Positions 41,709 through 52,932 of a stretch of DNA of 64,000 nucleotides are shown piece after piece (the stretch's first letter is position 1; the number at the start of each line of letters is the position of its first letter). The stretch covers positions 8,445,430 to 8,509,429 of the forward strand of contig CM068581.1 of the NCBI GenBank assembly GCA_035048485.1, in the 5' to 3' direction. The translations under genes and the position numbers were made by a program. This stretch comes from Pteria penguin. Its lineage: Eukaryota; Mollusca; Bivalvia; Pterioida; Pteriidae. The notes below the pieces were generated by a model that saw nothing but the letters and a program-made list of their open reading frames with translations, searched no databases and was not told where the DNA came from.

Positions 41709-42460
41709 CTATATCATGCCCTTCTCAAACATATAATTTCCCCAATCAAATGTATTAATATCGTTACTAAACTGTTCAAAGTTAGCGTCTTTATAAATCC
41801 AAATTTTTCTTTTATAAGCTCGTTTGAGTATTGTTTTTATTGAAATATCAACGAGAGTTGCGTTGTGGTCAGAAATCGATTTGTCTATATCAATTATTTC
41901 GGACTGCTCGATCGAACACTCTCTAACAAGTACAAGGTCAAGAAGTGAATTACGCGTGCCGCCGAATCGGGTCACACCGTGTATGACATTGGTGAATTGA
42001 TACGAATCTAATGTATCGGTCAGCTTAGTTTGACCTTCAGAAAGAAGATCAGTGTTGAGATCACCTGTAATAATTATGTTTTGTTTTAGACTAGATGCAT
42101 TTTCTACGGATAATGTGAAATTATTCCAAAATCCAATACCGGAATTTGGTGGCCTATACACACAGCAGAGCAAGAAAGAGTAGTGCGGGAATATAATATT
42201 TAGCCAGATCATTTCCATATTGACAATTACAAGGTTGTACACACGCTTAGCGTAAATTCTGTTAGAGATATAAATGATAATACCTCCCCCATGGGCAGTT
42301 CTATCTAGCCTAATGGGATTTAAACCGTCGATCAGAAGATCTGAAGAATTTACCCTGTTATCGAGGTGTGATTCAGTTATACACAGGATGTCATATTCTG
42401 TCGCGATGTCAGACAGGTATGATAGTTTATTTCGTAAACTGCGGATTATTTAAGTGGAAT
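41709..42460 (-). pseudogene. LINE ORF2 endonuclease
   Basis: From the right: IRSLRNKLSYLSDIATEYD, LCITESHLDNRVN (Glu), GGGIIIYISNRI, CCVYRPPNSG, IIITGDLNTDLLSE, LLDLVLV and the terminal SDHNATLVDISI. The E, D-x-N and SDH catalytic motifs of EEP endonucleases are all visible, mostly in one frame (41709-42360). Confidence 0.8.
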
Positions 42461-42529
42461 ATTGAAATTACATCATCGGGTCCGGGATTTGGATGTATAT
42501 CCTACGAAAGCCGATTAGACTCACTAAGA

Positions 42530-42625
42530 AAAAGTTTTATATATTATCTCGTTATTACGAGATAATTAACTTGTTATTTCGAGATCTTTTCTCGTTATTT
42601 CGAAATAATTAACTCGTTTACTGGA
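42530..42625. repeat. Palindrome-rich 'TTCGAGATAATTAAC' repeat
   Basis: Alternating ATCTCGTTATTACGAGATAA, TAACTTGTTATTTCGAGAT, TCTCGTTATTTCGAAATAAT and AACTCGTT blocks. Each contains a short palindrome. Resembles a small dispersed tandem repeat. Confidence 0.7.
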
Positions 42626-43156
42626 ATTGAGGATATCATACAGAGATACCGATAATTTTTTCTTTGCATAACAGGTATACATTTTAGCGTAGTGTAGACC
42701 AATCGCTGCACGATAAAGCGCGAGGTCATTAGCCATTATTATACAGAGACGGTAAATGCATGTCTATATGCAGCGAGAGGCGAGTTCTATCGTACCATGA
42801 AATGCGAGACGTGTTCGAGTGGAAGAGAGTTGAGAATGTAGAAGGAGTGAAAGTGTCAAGACAAGAAGATGATATATGCAGTGTTGCGAGTAAGTGTAAA
42901 TGGGGCATGACTGTAAAGCATGTGAAGGTTGAGAGTATTATGGTTTGTTTGTTACAATTAGTCTCTAGCATGTAAATGCATATATACAAAATCAAATATG
43001 TTCTATAAATGCATGAATTGGAAGTAATAAAATGAGCAATTAAACATTCTATACAATAACACTGCCCATAACTGCATACGCATTTTAACGTGCATAGACA
43101 AAAACAATGACTATAGGGAATTTAAGCATGTACATATTTACATGAACACATAGCTT
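42626..43156. other. Spacer, nothing recognised
   Basis: Overlapping open frames on both strands at 42729-42995 lack motifs. Confidence 0.4.
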
Positions 43157-44150
43157 TAGCTGTTGAACTTTCTTATCGATAACATTTTTGTGGTTTTTGG
43201 AGGTAAGGTTTTTCAACAAATTGTCGGCATTCCAATGGGCACTAACTGTGCTCCGCTTCTGGCTGACATATTCCTTTATTCATACGAAGCTGAGTTCATT
43301 CAGTCTTTGCTTTCGCAAGGAAAAAAACAATTGGCTCTTGGCTTCAGTTTTACTTACAGATATATAGATGACTTGCTTTCAATTAATAATCCTTCATTCG
43401 CGGATTACCTTAGCATCATCTATCCAAGTGAACTGGAGGTCAAAGAAACCACAGAAACTAGTAATTCTACTTCGTATTTAGATATTATGTTGTCTTTCGA
43501 CATTAATGGTCAATTGAACACCTCACTCTATGACAAACGTGACGATTTCAATTTCGCTATCACAAACTTTCCTTTCATAAGTAGCAACATTCCATCATCG
43601 CCCGCATACGGCGTATTCATATCTCAGTTAATACGTTATTCCAGAGCATGTTCAAATTACAATGACTTTGTTCTGAGGGCTAGGCGACTTTCAGTTAAGC
43701 TGCTCAACCAGGGTTATATATGTGCTAGACTAGCATCGTCACTGAGGAAGTTCTACGGTCGTTACGAGACTCTTATTACTCCATATGATATCTCGTTATC
43801 CAGACTTTTAAATGATATTCTGGACTGAGACCGATTCCGATCACTTTACATAGATTTGACACCTTCTATACTAGAAGGTTACCTACTTCGACTTCTCCAT
43901 ATATAGATACATATGGAATTCACACGATTTGACTCTTTCTACGGGGTATATGTGACGGGTGTTGCTAGCAAGCAGGAGATGCTCACTCTCCCCGGGCACC
44001 TGATCTCACTCCATCACAGGGGTTCACATATGCTCTTCAAGTAGACATATTTTGTTATTTTCCATTTGTATTTCATTTTCACTGATTTTGTATGTCCTAT
44101 GGTTTCATGATTTTTGGACTTGTGGTTTGGATTTATCCATCATCTTTACA
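43157..44150 (+). mobile_element. Penelope-like element family B, copy 3
   Basis: A 5'-truncated plus-strand copy with the cleanest PLE-B sequence. It begins inside the RT and has a complete tail ending TCCATCATCTTTACATT. It splits minus-strand LINE-associated sequence. Confidence 0.85.
43163..43828 (+). pseudogene. PLE-B RT C-terminal two-thirds, uninterrupted
   Basis: 221 codons with no stop: [69 protein letters not shown], end SRLLNDILD. It stops immediately after the RT with no added domain. The Met is internal, and the 5' part of the RT is absent. Confidence 0.85.
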
Positions 44151-44229
44151 TTTAGATATACAGTGATAATTGTTGGACACAGTGTTCAATACAGGATATT
44201 ATACGGGAGGGGAGGAATTAAATTGATTC

Positions 44230-44645
44230 TCTTAATTCCATCTAAAGGATACCCATCATGTTTTTTCCTTGGGATTTTGATCCCCAGAATGGATCATGGA
44301 CATCATGACTCATTAGATATTTCCTTGTGTTCAACAATTCAAATTTAAATTCACTACACTGAGCGAGTTTTAAAAGTAGTATTTGTCTCATGATATCTAG
44401 TTTAGCTGCAAACCACTTTGGGGATGTAATAATAGGTTTTGCGATAAATTTTGCGTATTTTGCGTTTGCAGATGATAAAATGTTATTTGCAGTAAAGTAC
44501 ATTTTATGGAAATTAGTTTTCATATATTGATACAGATGTTCGGCACTTTTAAACTGCAAGTTATTATAATGAATGCAGCATGGATAAAAGTTAGATAAGA
44601 TATGTCCTTCTCCTTTGAAAAGAAGTACACCTTTATCTGAAACAG
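44230..44645 (-). pseudogene. NADAR (YbiA-like) domain
   Basis: The minus strand, after an acceptor-like ttttctgtttcag, reads LLFKGEGHILSNFYPCC, FKSAEHLYQYMKTNFHK, PKWFAAKLDIMRQILLLKLA, then FWGSKSQGKNMMGIL. This is the NADAR pattern (LSNFY, SxEHLYQ, FWG, GKN+LG). NADAR enzymes act on ADP-ribosyl or N-glycosidic linkages; bacterial members remove ADP-ribose from guanine. One TAG replaces a codon after MGIL, and no start Met is evident in the frame. It lies on the same strand as the LINE ORF1 and ORF2 and between them. Confidence 0.75.
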
Positions 44646-44781
44646 AAAATTTGATTTCCTATTATAATGATATGATACATATCTGTAAACTGAACATAAT
44701 GCTTCGTCACATTCTTACTTATATGAAGCATACATTCGTGCTATACAATACATTTGCATATGATATTTTGATATGAAAGTA

Positions 44782-45059
44782 AAGCCGGCGTGGCCTAGTG
44801 GTATCGCGTCGGACTCCTGATCGGGAGGCCGGGGTTCGAGTCCCGCTCTGGTCATGCCGGTGTCATGTCTTTCGGATGAGACAGTAAAAACCGAGGCCCC
44901 GTGTCGTGGTATGCATGGCACGTTAAAGATCCCTCACTGCTTCGGGTGGGTCCGTTGCAATGGTCAAAATTTGTATGCCCCGCATCAGGCAGATGCCGTC
45001 ACCATATACGTGAAATATTCGTGGTGTGACGTAAAACAAAAATCAATCAATCAATCAAT
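44782..45059 (+). mobile_element. tRNA-derived SINE with TSD
   Basis: The head GCCGGCGTGGCCTAGTGG has an A box, and GGGGTTCGAGTCCC is a B box. The body matches 4336-4611 in inverse, with an (ATCA)n tail. The 12-bp target-site duplication gatatgaaagta is at 44770-44781 and 45060-45071. Confidence 0.95.
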
Positions 45060-45185
45060 GATATGAAAGTATTGCATTGAAATCCATTGTCACTATATAC
45101 TGTATAGTTTTATATCAATCGTGTATTAATCACTTGGTGTGATTTGACAGTACGAAGACGAGTCCGAGTATTCATGTGCTGTAGC

Positions 45186-46139
45186 TTAGCAAGGTGGTGC
45201 TATATTGTGCAAGTCTTCGATAGACCGGATAAGATGCTTGCTACTATTCTGCTCTGTTTTGACAAAGATGCGACCATCATTGGTCCAAAATGAGAACACT
45301 TTGCCGGCTCGTTTAGCGCTGGTGATTTCTTTGATAATAGACTGTCTGTATTTAGTAAGGTCTTCTGTGATGAATATTTTATCATTATCACCTTTCAATA
45401 ATTTTTTCTTAGAGTATATATTGTTTTTTGTTTTCCATGTGTTAAATTTGACTATAACCTGTGAATTGCCATTCCTTTTTGGTTTTCCTATAGGATGGGA
45501 CCTACATATATCATCCGGAGTTATATCAATTTTTAGTTTTGAGGAACATAGATCTACAATGACCTTATCAGTGTCCTGAGTCCCATCCCCCAGTTTAATA
45601 TTGTGGAAACGTAATGAGTTCCTCTTACCGTACTGTTCCAATTCGTCCAGTTCACATTCCACTGTTTCAAGTTTGAATCTGAGATCTATATTGTCAGCTT
45701 GAAGTTCTAGAATCTCCGCTCGCTGTTTGTTTAGTTCGTGGTCCTGTTGTGGAATTTTCGCTTGAAGCGGTTCAATGGCGGATTGAACTGCCGTCTGTAT
45801 GATAGGAGTTAGCAATGGGTTCATGGCCTGAGCCAGGAAAGGTGGCAGACCGCTCACAAAAGTTGCATTGTTGATAAGAGTTGGAGCAAGGGCGGGCGCA
45901 AATTTATTTACGAATACTGGATCCTCTATGGAGTTGGTCATGAGTTCCGTGAAGTCCTCAGATGATATGTGTAGGGAGGGGCCACTGAATACTGAATCTG
46001 GAGCTTCTGTAGTATTGATATTATTGGAATCGGACTCGTTTCCTAGGTTTGCCATATTTGGAAGGCTAGCCGATAGATATCTCCTACGATGAGACTTTTC
46101 TATCGGGCTAATCGTGTCTGGCGTTTTCCTTTTACTCAT
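45186..46139 (-). CDS. LINE ORF1-like RNA-binding protein, intact 317 aa
   Basis: One uninterrupted frame from MSKRKTPDTISPIEK to LHNIAPPC. It has a Ser/Asn-rich N-terminus, a long helical segment with heptads (QRAEILELQADNIDLRFKLE, about residues 140-175) likely to be coiled coil, then KRNSLRFHNIKLGDGTQD, DDICRSHPIGKP, SQVIVKFNTWKTKN and FITEDLTKYRQSII. This RRM-like plus C-terminal order is that of L1/CR1-type ORF1 proteins, which trimerise and coat element RNA. It is probably the ORF1 partner of the LINE at 39390-42460, displaced by later insertions, or of another element. Confidence 0.8.
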   Translation of the reverse strand: MSKRKTPDTISPIEKSHRRRYLSASLPNMANLGNESDSNNINTTEAPDSVFSGPSLHISSEDFTELMTNSIEDPVFVNKFAPALAPTLINNATFVSGLPPFLAQAMNPLLTPIIQTAVQSAIEPLQAKIPQQDHELNKQRAEILELQADNIDLRFKLETVECELDELEQYGKRNSLRFHNIKLGDGTQDTDKVIVDLCSSKLKIDITPDDICRSHPIGKPKRNGNSQVIVKFNTWKTKNNIYSKKKLLKGDNDKIFITEDLTKYRQSIIKEITSAKRAGKVFSFWTNDGRIFVKTEQNSSKHLIRSIEDLHNIAPPC

Positions 46140-47289
46140 TGAATAGTTCTCATGTTGGTTACAAGTGGATTTTGTTTTGTTAAATGCACGGCAAATAATG
46201 TCTAATATTAAATATAAAGTTCTTATTTACCTTGTTAAAGAATAATAATGCCCATTAGAATGTAAATGTTATGCACACACATAAAGAATTTTCAGTACAA
46301 GCCAAAAACACTCTCAGCACTTTTGTTTACGTGTACATTTCAGCCATCTTGAACAGTTAGATGTTAGATGACAAATTGCTTCATCCTCTAGACCACAGAA
46401 AGTACGCATCATGATATATTTTCATTTTATACATGTATGCATTTCTTTTTGTGGTTAAGATAAAATGATTATTTCTATATTGATACCATAATAACTTGCT
46501 ACTGAAAAATTGCCCGTTAATGTATAAATATCTGTCCACTCTATCTTCAAAACTAATGTTTAATTGACCATTTCTTTTATGAAGAGATACTTAAGTTTTT
46601 ATTTCTAAGTATAAGATGCATATATTGTACTTCTTTCTAAGATTTTAAAATTATACTCATCCCTAGAAATTTAAAAGGTCCATTAACACAAGCGGTCAGG
46701 GACCCCTGTTAAAACAGAGGTGGGATCAGGTGCCCTGGAGGAGTAAGCATCCCCTGCCGTCATAGGTGAATCGGTATTACTCGCAGTAACTGAAGTAGGA
46801 AACGGCACAGCCGTAGTCACAAACTATATATGTCATGATCACTACAATAATACAGTATTGGTGACGCAGACCATCTAACTACTGTAAAACATTTTCCATA
46901 TTTGCAATAAACAGATGATTAGGGAATAATATAAATATGTGATTTCACTGTGAAATAATTTATGATTTAATCACAGTGACTTTTCCCAACCGGCTATTCT
47001 TCTATTGTTTTATTTACTCATCTTCTGAATTCTTTTGCTGTAGTTAATTTTACTATAATTTCAGGATTTACATCAAAACGTATTCAAAGCAATTCGAATT
47101 TTGTTTGGCCTTATTTCATTTTCCATTGATTGTCGAGCTAATCATTACTAAGTAATTTACCAATTCATATTAATTGTGTGTTTTTAATCAACTTTTGAAT
47201 CTGAGACCTTTTCGAACAACTTTAGTGTTTGTAGCGAATGATTATGCGATTTTTCATATCCATCTAGTGGCAAAGTTGTGTCATTAACA
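46140..47289. other. Spacer with a PLE-type tail block
   Basis: No gene. The minus strand at 46695-46765 carries CAGGGGATGCTTACTCCTCC and GGGCACCTGATCCCACCTC, the same block found in PLE tails. Confidence 0.5.
46690..46770 (-). mobile_element. PLE-type tail fragment
   Basis: The conserved CAGG...TGC...GCACCTG hairpin block with GGGGTCCCTGACC after it. I recall a very similar sequence as abundant in oyster genomes. Confidence 0.6.
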
Positions 47290-47860
47290 TTCTTTGAAAG
47301 TACTATATTCACAAATCTATTAACATTAATTCCGTGTATATCTGTATCATGTCCAATTTTATTGACAAGAGTTCAGCACACAGAATAATTAAATACGGAG
47401 ATATTGGACCGCTATGTCTACAACCTTTTTCGAGAAAAAAGTGGCCACATTGATTAACTCTAGATGATGTATTTGCATATAATGCTAGTATCTGTTTTTG
47501 GAAAGAATCACCAAAGTTCAAAATTGCGAAATGAAACCATTTGACCTTGTGTTGTTATACTTGTTCATCAAAGCTATCATGGCTTCATTCAATATAACAT
47601 AAAGATTTGCATAAAATCTCTCGGTATGATTTGGGAATCCATTTTGTTTATTAATTGCTATATCATTACCCAAGTCCATATTTCGAAAACTTTTATTAAC
47701 ATAGTTTTGGGATTCGAAATTCAAAAACTATTTACTCGGTTTTCTCCTTTCTCTGACTTCATAGCATGTGATCTTATGCTGCCTTCTATTCGACCTTTAC
47801 GCTCTACCTTTACGCAAGTTTTCTATTTCCTGTTTTTATTCTGAAATAATAAGACTGTAT
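47290..47860 (-). pseudogene. L1/Tx1-like LINE RT fragment
   Basis: The minus strand from the right reads EKPSK*FLNFESQNYVNKSF, GNDIAINKQ, RFYANLY, NFGDSFQKQILALYANTSS and GCRHSGPISPYLIILCAELL (RT block equivalent to GCRQGDPISPYLF). Asp of the QGDP block is lost. Several frameshifts. Confidence 0.75.
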
Positions 47861-47901
47861 CATATGGATTTAAATTTTCTTCCAACCTTTTGAGATTTCT
47901 T

Positions 47902-48110
47902 AAATGATTTTCTTTAGTTCTATTAGATTGTTTCTCTTTATAAGCTCAGTATAAAATGATTTTCTTTAGTTCTATTAGATTGTTTCTTTTTATAAGCTCA
48001 ATACAAAATGATTTTCTTTAGTTCTATTAGATTGTTTCTCTTTATAAGCTCAGTACAAAATGATTTTCTTTAGTTCTATTAGATTGTTTCTTTTTCTAAG
48101 CTCAGTATAA
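47902..48110. repeat. 52-bp tandem repeat (4x)
   Basis: Starts at 47902, 47954, 48006 and 48058. Unit AAATGATTTTCTTTAGTTCT...AAGCTCAGTA. On the minus strand it encodes ELIKRNNLIELKKII, compatible with the helical linker upstream of the adjoining RT, so it is probably duplicated LINE sequence. Confidence 0.9.
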
Positions 48111-49143
48111 AATTAATATACCTCTTAGTTCCATCAATAATATTTCTAAGAAGAACACGCAGTTATCTCCAAACGTTCACATCTTTCAGGCAGACAAACC
48201 ACAATGCCGTTGCCATTTTGTTTTCACTTCGACTTTAAATCGACCGTTCGGAACACCTTTAGACTTTACAGTACAATTTAATTATAAAAACATTGGCATG
48301 TTAATTAAGTGTTCTGGTGGAAAAGGCAATTGTAAATAAGAAGAAAAATTAATAAAGATAATTTTACAGTTTCTTGTTAAGTACAATTAGTATTTACAAT
48401 TATTTTATGTATTTTACATGCACTATAGACACGATCCACGTCTGAATCTGCTGACACATCTGGTATGTTGACGCGTTATCCATGGTATCAATTCTCGCAA
48501 CTGTCACATGCAACAAAATTGTCAATTTTTAGCTAGAAATTTGTTGAATTTCTGGATGATTACATCGGTTTTTGTCATTCTTTGTCATGGATGTCGTGTA
48601 ATTTATTTTATAGAATAGATAAAGTTGAAACAAATGATTTTTTTTAAATTTATGAAAATTGTTTTTAAACATTCAGACTATAGCCGTCTCTGAGAAACAA
48701 CTGCTTTTGTGAGAAAAATCTCTTTTAATTTCACTCATGATGAATAGAACCTTCTCCTATTACTTGATCCTTCTTCAATTATTTTCTTGTAGTTGCCTGA
48801 TTTGTTTTCTGATTGAAAAATTTACAAAATTTTATAACACTCATTTCCAGACATTTAGTGAGAATGTCTGTGAATACATATCATCTAAGTCTATGAAAAA
48901 GTTATTGAATTCACTCTGTACACGCTCTATTGGCAGCTTATACATGTAGCTGAATGTTGCAATTGCTTTTCCATACAGGTTTCAATTCCCCTTTGCCTCA
49001 ACTGTCCTAACTTCCCTGTCCAGAAACAGGAAGAAATTTAAAAAAAAACTATCTGAAACATGTATTAATCCTCTGCGCAAGTTCTGGCGTCTTGTTTCAG
49101 TTAAAATTTCATTTTGACCGGATTTCTCACAGATGTTCCTTAT
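48111..49143. other. Spacer, nothing recognised
   Basis: AT-rich. The plus-strand frame 48737-48949 is Leu/Phe/Cys-rich without a recognisable domain. Confidence 0.4.
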
Positions 49144-49690
49144 GTGACTAACAGGGCGGTGGGGACTCTATGACGGGCCTTGTCCAAACCTTTTCAGAGG
49201 AGACAAGGTTCTGATCCTCGTCCCCTCTGACTGTTAGTCGGGACTCTTATTGATCAAGAATCTGAGCTCTCTTACAGACGGGCAGATCATGGTTAACTTC
49301 TGTTGATGTCTCCTTACATATTTTGATAGCAACATATTATTCTATAATTTTTTTCGTGTGTAATAAATTTTTATGACCTTTCTTCTTGAGAAACCTGTTG
49401 ATCTTTGTTCTCTCTATGGAGGATTATTTATAAATTTTTAAATGTGTGCCCTTTTATTGTACTGCTTTTGCGGTGAGTGAGAAGGTGGGCGCCCGTAAAC
49501 CGGTTAACCACTCATGAGTAACGTTTATAATTTCAATTGACCGTCCTAAGTTGGTATCGTAACCGCAGCAAAATCGAATATTTTTGTAATGTCGTTCCGT
49601 GTGTATTCTACTATTACCATTTTTCGTGTGCAGGTCCTTGGTGATTTGTGTCATACCGCTTTGTCAGATGTCTTCTGTTTTCTCTTTTAT
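49144..49690 (+). mobile_element. Solo PLE-A-type 3' tail (diverged)
   Basis: Begins GTGACTAACAGGGCGGTGGG, includes CAGAGGAGAC...GTCCCCTCTGACTG, CCCGTAAACCGGTTAACCAC, GACCGTCCTAAGTTGG and ends in a T/C-rich stretch. No RT upstream. Confidence 0.85.
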
Positions 49691-49699
49691 GTTGTTTAG

Positions 49700-49850
49700 A
49701 AAGAATTCGAGTTACCATACTTATACTGGATTAATAACTGCATAAAATCCATTCAAACAAAGATATATTGCAGGATCCAGTAAATGCTCAACCAAACCTC
49801 TACCTCCTTATCGAAATTCTATCCACATGGAAAGAAAACTTCAGATTTAC
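49700..49850 (+). pseudogene. PLE RT N-terminal scrap
   Basis: With frameshifts it reads FELPYLYWI, KLHK, then YIAGSSKCSTKPL. This matches the IPKLHKNPYKQ...IAGSSKCSTKSL segment of PLE-B (5160-5240). It lies right after a solo tail. Confidence 0.6.
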
Positions 49851-49877
49851 TCTGATTTTATCAATGGTCCGTCTAGT

Positions 49878-50420
49878 GGAAACTTTGAATGTTTCCGATG
49901 CAGGAATGGTGGGCATTTTGATAGGGATTGTCCCCATGCTATGAACAGATCAAACTTACCCCAATCAAAAAGAATCATTCAAAATTGAAACTAGTAGAGG
50001 GTAAATAAGTCGGGGGGTTTTCAACCTATGCTGACAATATAGGAAAGACCCTCCCAAAGTTGAATTCAAGAAGTGAGGGTGTATAACTCAAAAGAGCCAT
50101 ATCACGGAATAGCATTAAAGTTGAAAATCAGCAGTTATAGATACTGCAGCTCAGATAAGTGTTATGGTGTTATGAGTAAACACTTTTATGAACAATTAAC
50201 ATCAAATTCGAAGTTGACAAATACTGTTATATTGAGAGATATGGGACAGAATTCTTACATTGAAGGGAAAATGCCAAAAGCGGTCATGGGATACAGTAGT
50301 TAGCGATGAAATTTTGTTGGACTTGGATTTTTTTACGCTTTCAACTCATTTATTGAATTGAAAAAACTATGCGATTAAAATTCAAATGACTACAATTCTG
50401 ATCACTAAACTTTTGACCCT
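49878..50420 (+). pseudogene. LTR retroelement zinc knuckle + protease remnant
   Basis: FECFRCRNGGHFDRDC (C-x2-C-x4-H-x4-C) is at 49887. An aspartic protease block SAVIDTAAQISVM (D at 50140) follows, then in another frame MSKHFYEQLTSNSK and DEILLDLDFF (50306), the usual end of a retropepsin. Not the same family as the 31.7-35.5 kb element, whose active site reads DTC. Confidence 0.65.
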
Positions 50421-51394
50421 GAATTACTGAGAAAGTATTTACAGAGTTTATGTTAACAAACGCACTTTAGTTCACCCACATAACTCTAAATTCGTGTCTA
50501 TAAAGATAGACAGGAAAACATCAGAACCTCTTTTTTAAGCCCTAAGTACAACTTAAAGGGACTGATTTCCCCAAATTCCATCATAGATGAAAATCACATG
50601 TATTTGTTTTTGAGAAAGTTCATGAACAGGTGTGTCACCGTAAATTTCACATAATATCCAAAAAATTAAGAAATGCCATATTAAGCAGTGGGGATAATCA
50701 AAGTGAAATATCTGTAAGGAAGGGTATTCTATTCACTGGAGTCAGTGGGTGGAGGCAGCAAATTGGGACAATGACACGAATAGCAGAAAAATACATCTTA
50801 AATTAACAAAAAGAGAAACCACCTGGCAGAAGAGGTTTTAGAAGAAAATATGCTCAATCTTGATTCTACAATGGGACTCTTGAAGCAAAACAGTATTATG
50901 AGCCAAGGGGTTCATTCAGATCTATTAGTGACACAAATCTCCAGACACTGAAAAAATAAGACAATGGTTTAAAAGATGACAAACAGGTTTAGTACGAAAC
51001 ATCCTACAAACGTTAAAGAGACTAGAGCATGTTGGTAAAACATATGCCCCTGCGTGAGCTTAATTCATAGCAGCAACAAACTTTCCTAAATTATAAATTC
51101 CATTGGCCATAACTCCTAAAACATATTACAGTGTACTGTAGTACTGCCTTTTGACATACGGACCCTCAAATCTATAGGCATCCTTCCTTTTTGATAAGAT
51201 TTTAGATTGCCTTTGTTTAAAAGAATTTGCAGTTGCGTAGGAAGCAAATCAAAAGTGGGGGCCAAACATCATGAAAAATTCTTCTTGGTACTGAATGATT
51301 TCAACTACAGTTTGATATGCAATAAAAAAAACTTGCTAATAGAAATTTGGAGTTATGTGTATTTTGGCGAATATGTAGGCTGTCGCGTTCTATG
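50421..51394. other. Probable decayed retroelement and spacer
   Basis: Up to about 50980 short blocks suggest continued gag-pol decay (for example FVNKRTLVHPHNSKFVS near 50453). Beyond that nothing is recognised. Confidence 0.35.
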
Positions 51395-51640
51395 TCAACA
51401 TATTCCAGAAAAAAAATTACAGTCTATTTTCATCACCTGTGACCTTGATCTTTGACCGTTTGACCCAATAATCAATAGACTTTTTCCATTCTTCATCAGT
51501 AAACATATATCCAATTTTGGTTTGAATATGTTGAAACGTACCTGAATTATCATACGGATCCAATAATTACAATTTATTTTCATCAGCTGTGACCTTGAAC
51601 TCTGACCAGACATATAGACTACTCTCAGAGACTGGAAACT
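51395..51640. repeat. Dispersed TGACCTTGA repeat
   Basis: Two related units about 165 bp apart: ACAGTCTATTTTCATCACCTG / TGACCTTGATC and ACAATTTATTTTCATCAGCTG / TGACCTTGAACTCTGACC. Similar to 23700-24060. Confidence 0.6.
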
Positions 51641-52116
51641 GGCCACTACTTTCGGAAACATGCTGAACACCCTCTTGTTATGCAAATTAGGTTTCGCCGC
51701 CCTTAGCGGTCATAATACTCTTTCAATTGACCGCGCCGATAGCCGAATGGTTAAGGCGTCCTCTTGTACATCAAGACAATTAAGAAGGTCAAACTGCCCC
51801 GCACTTAAGAAATTTTATCAATTTTCTTTTTGTTTCATAATTTTTACTATTCTTATCATTTTTAAACTTTTTCTTCAGAAATAATATAAAAGGTATGAAA
51901 TATAAGGATATCACTTTTCATATCAAAACTGGAAATAGCAGCTCGTATGAAATAAAAGATTATAAACATTCATTTATATACCCCATATCATACTTAAAAT
52001 ACAAAAAAGCAAATATCAATAACCAACATACCATATAAGCATGAGACTGTACTAAGTTATTCAATTATTCGTTGTTGTTTAACACCTACATGTGTATTTG
52101 TACAAGGCCAATATTC

Positions 52117-52272
<156 letters not shown>

Positions 52273-52279
52273 TTATATA

Positions 52280-52930
52280 TTTCAACATGTATGTTTTTTC
52301 ACTATAATCCATTCATTTTAAAAGAATATCAAGAATGTCATTTCTAAGAATTCCATTGAATTGAAATGTCTATAGTTAATAAGAAATGAGTATGTTTATT
52401 TGTTGTTTATGATAGCATAGTTAATATACCTGAATAGCTGTGATCAAGTCCAATTCTGATTGTGCCGATGAACATTAGGCAAGATCTCTGCATGAAAATA
52501 TTTCATTAAACAGCTGTAGATCATTGAAGATTTAGCATCTTCAATCATATTCTGGAGTTAGAATGCGTGTGTATGTGTATGGAGGAGATGTTGGTGTGTG
52601 GGTGGATGTGAAGGGGAGGGGGTGTGTATTTGTGTGAGGAGGTGTGTGTGTAAAAGTGGACTGAATGTTGCTTTAATGTTTAAAAACCAGTGCTAAGAAC
52701 ACATTGTTGTTTTATCAGATAAAAAGCTTAATTAGACTACTTGGGTCTCGTCATAGATGTCACTACACGCTACACCGATGTGATTATAGAATTTAACACT
52801 ATTTCTTATCATTGCTCAGTAGAAATTCAAAAACTTCCGAGTTTGTTTCCGGCCTACATCTTTATCATTTATGAATAAATTTTATTCACCTTCAAAAAAG
52901 TACTAAGCATAACACAAGAGTGTGGTACTT
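52280..52930. other. Spacer, GT-rich patch
   Basis: GTGTGTATGTGTATGG-type low complexity at 52565-52660. No gene. Confidence 0.5.
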
Positions 52931-52932
52931 CT

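Larger units (their letters stand above)
39390..42460 (-). mobile_element. Jockey/CR1-like LINE ORF2, near full length
   Basis: Minus-strand endonuclease, RT and C-terminal region over 3.1 kb, interrupted by a few frameshifts. It starts near IRSLRNKLSYL (about 42450). An ORF1-like protein and a NADAR domain lie further upstream on the same strand. Clade assignment is from motif style only. Confidence 0.8.

Noticed and set aside
51729..51790. tRNA gene or SINE head (GCCGAATGGTTAAGGCGTCC)
   Set aside because: A-box-like only; no B box GGTTCRANYCC at the right distance and no closing acceptor stem. At most a tRNA scrap.
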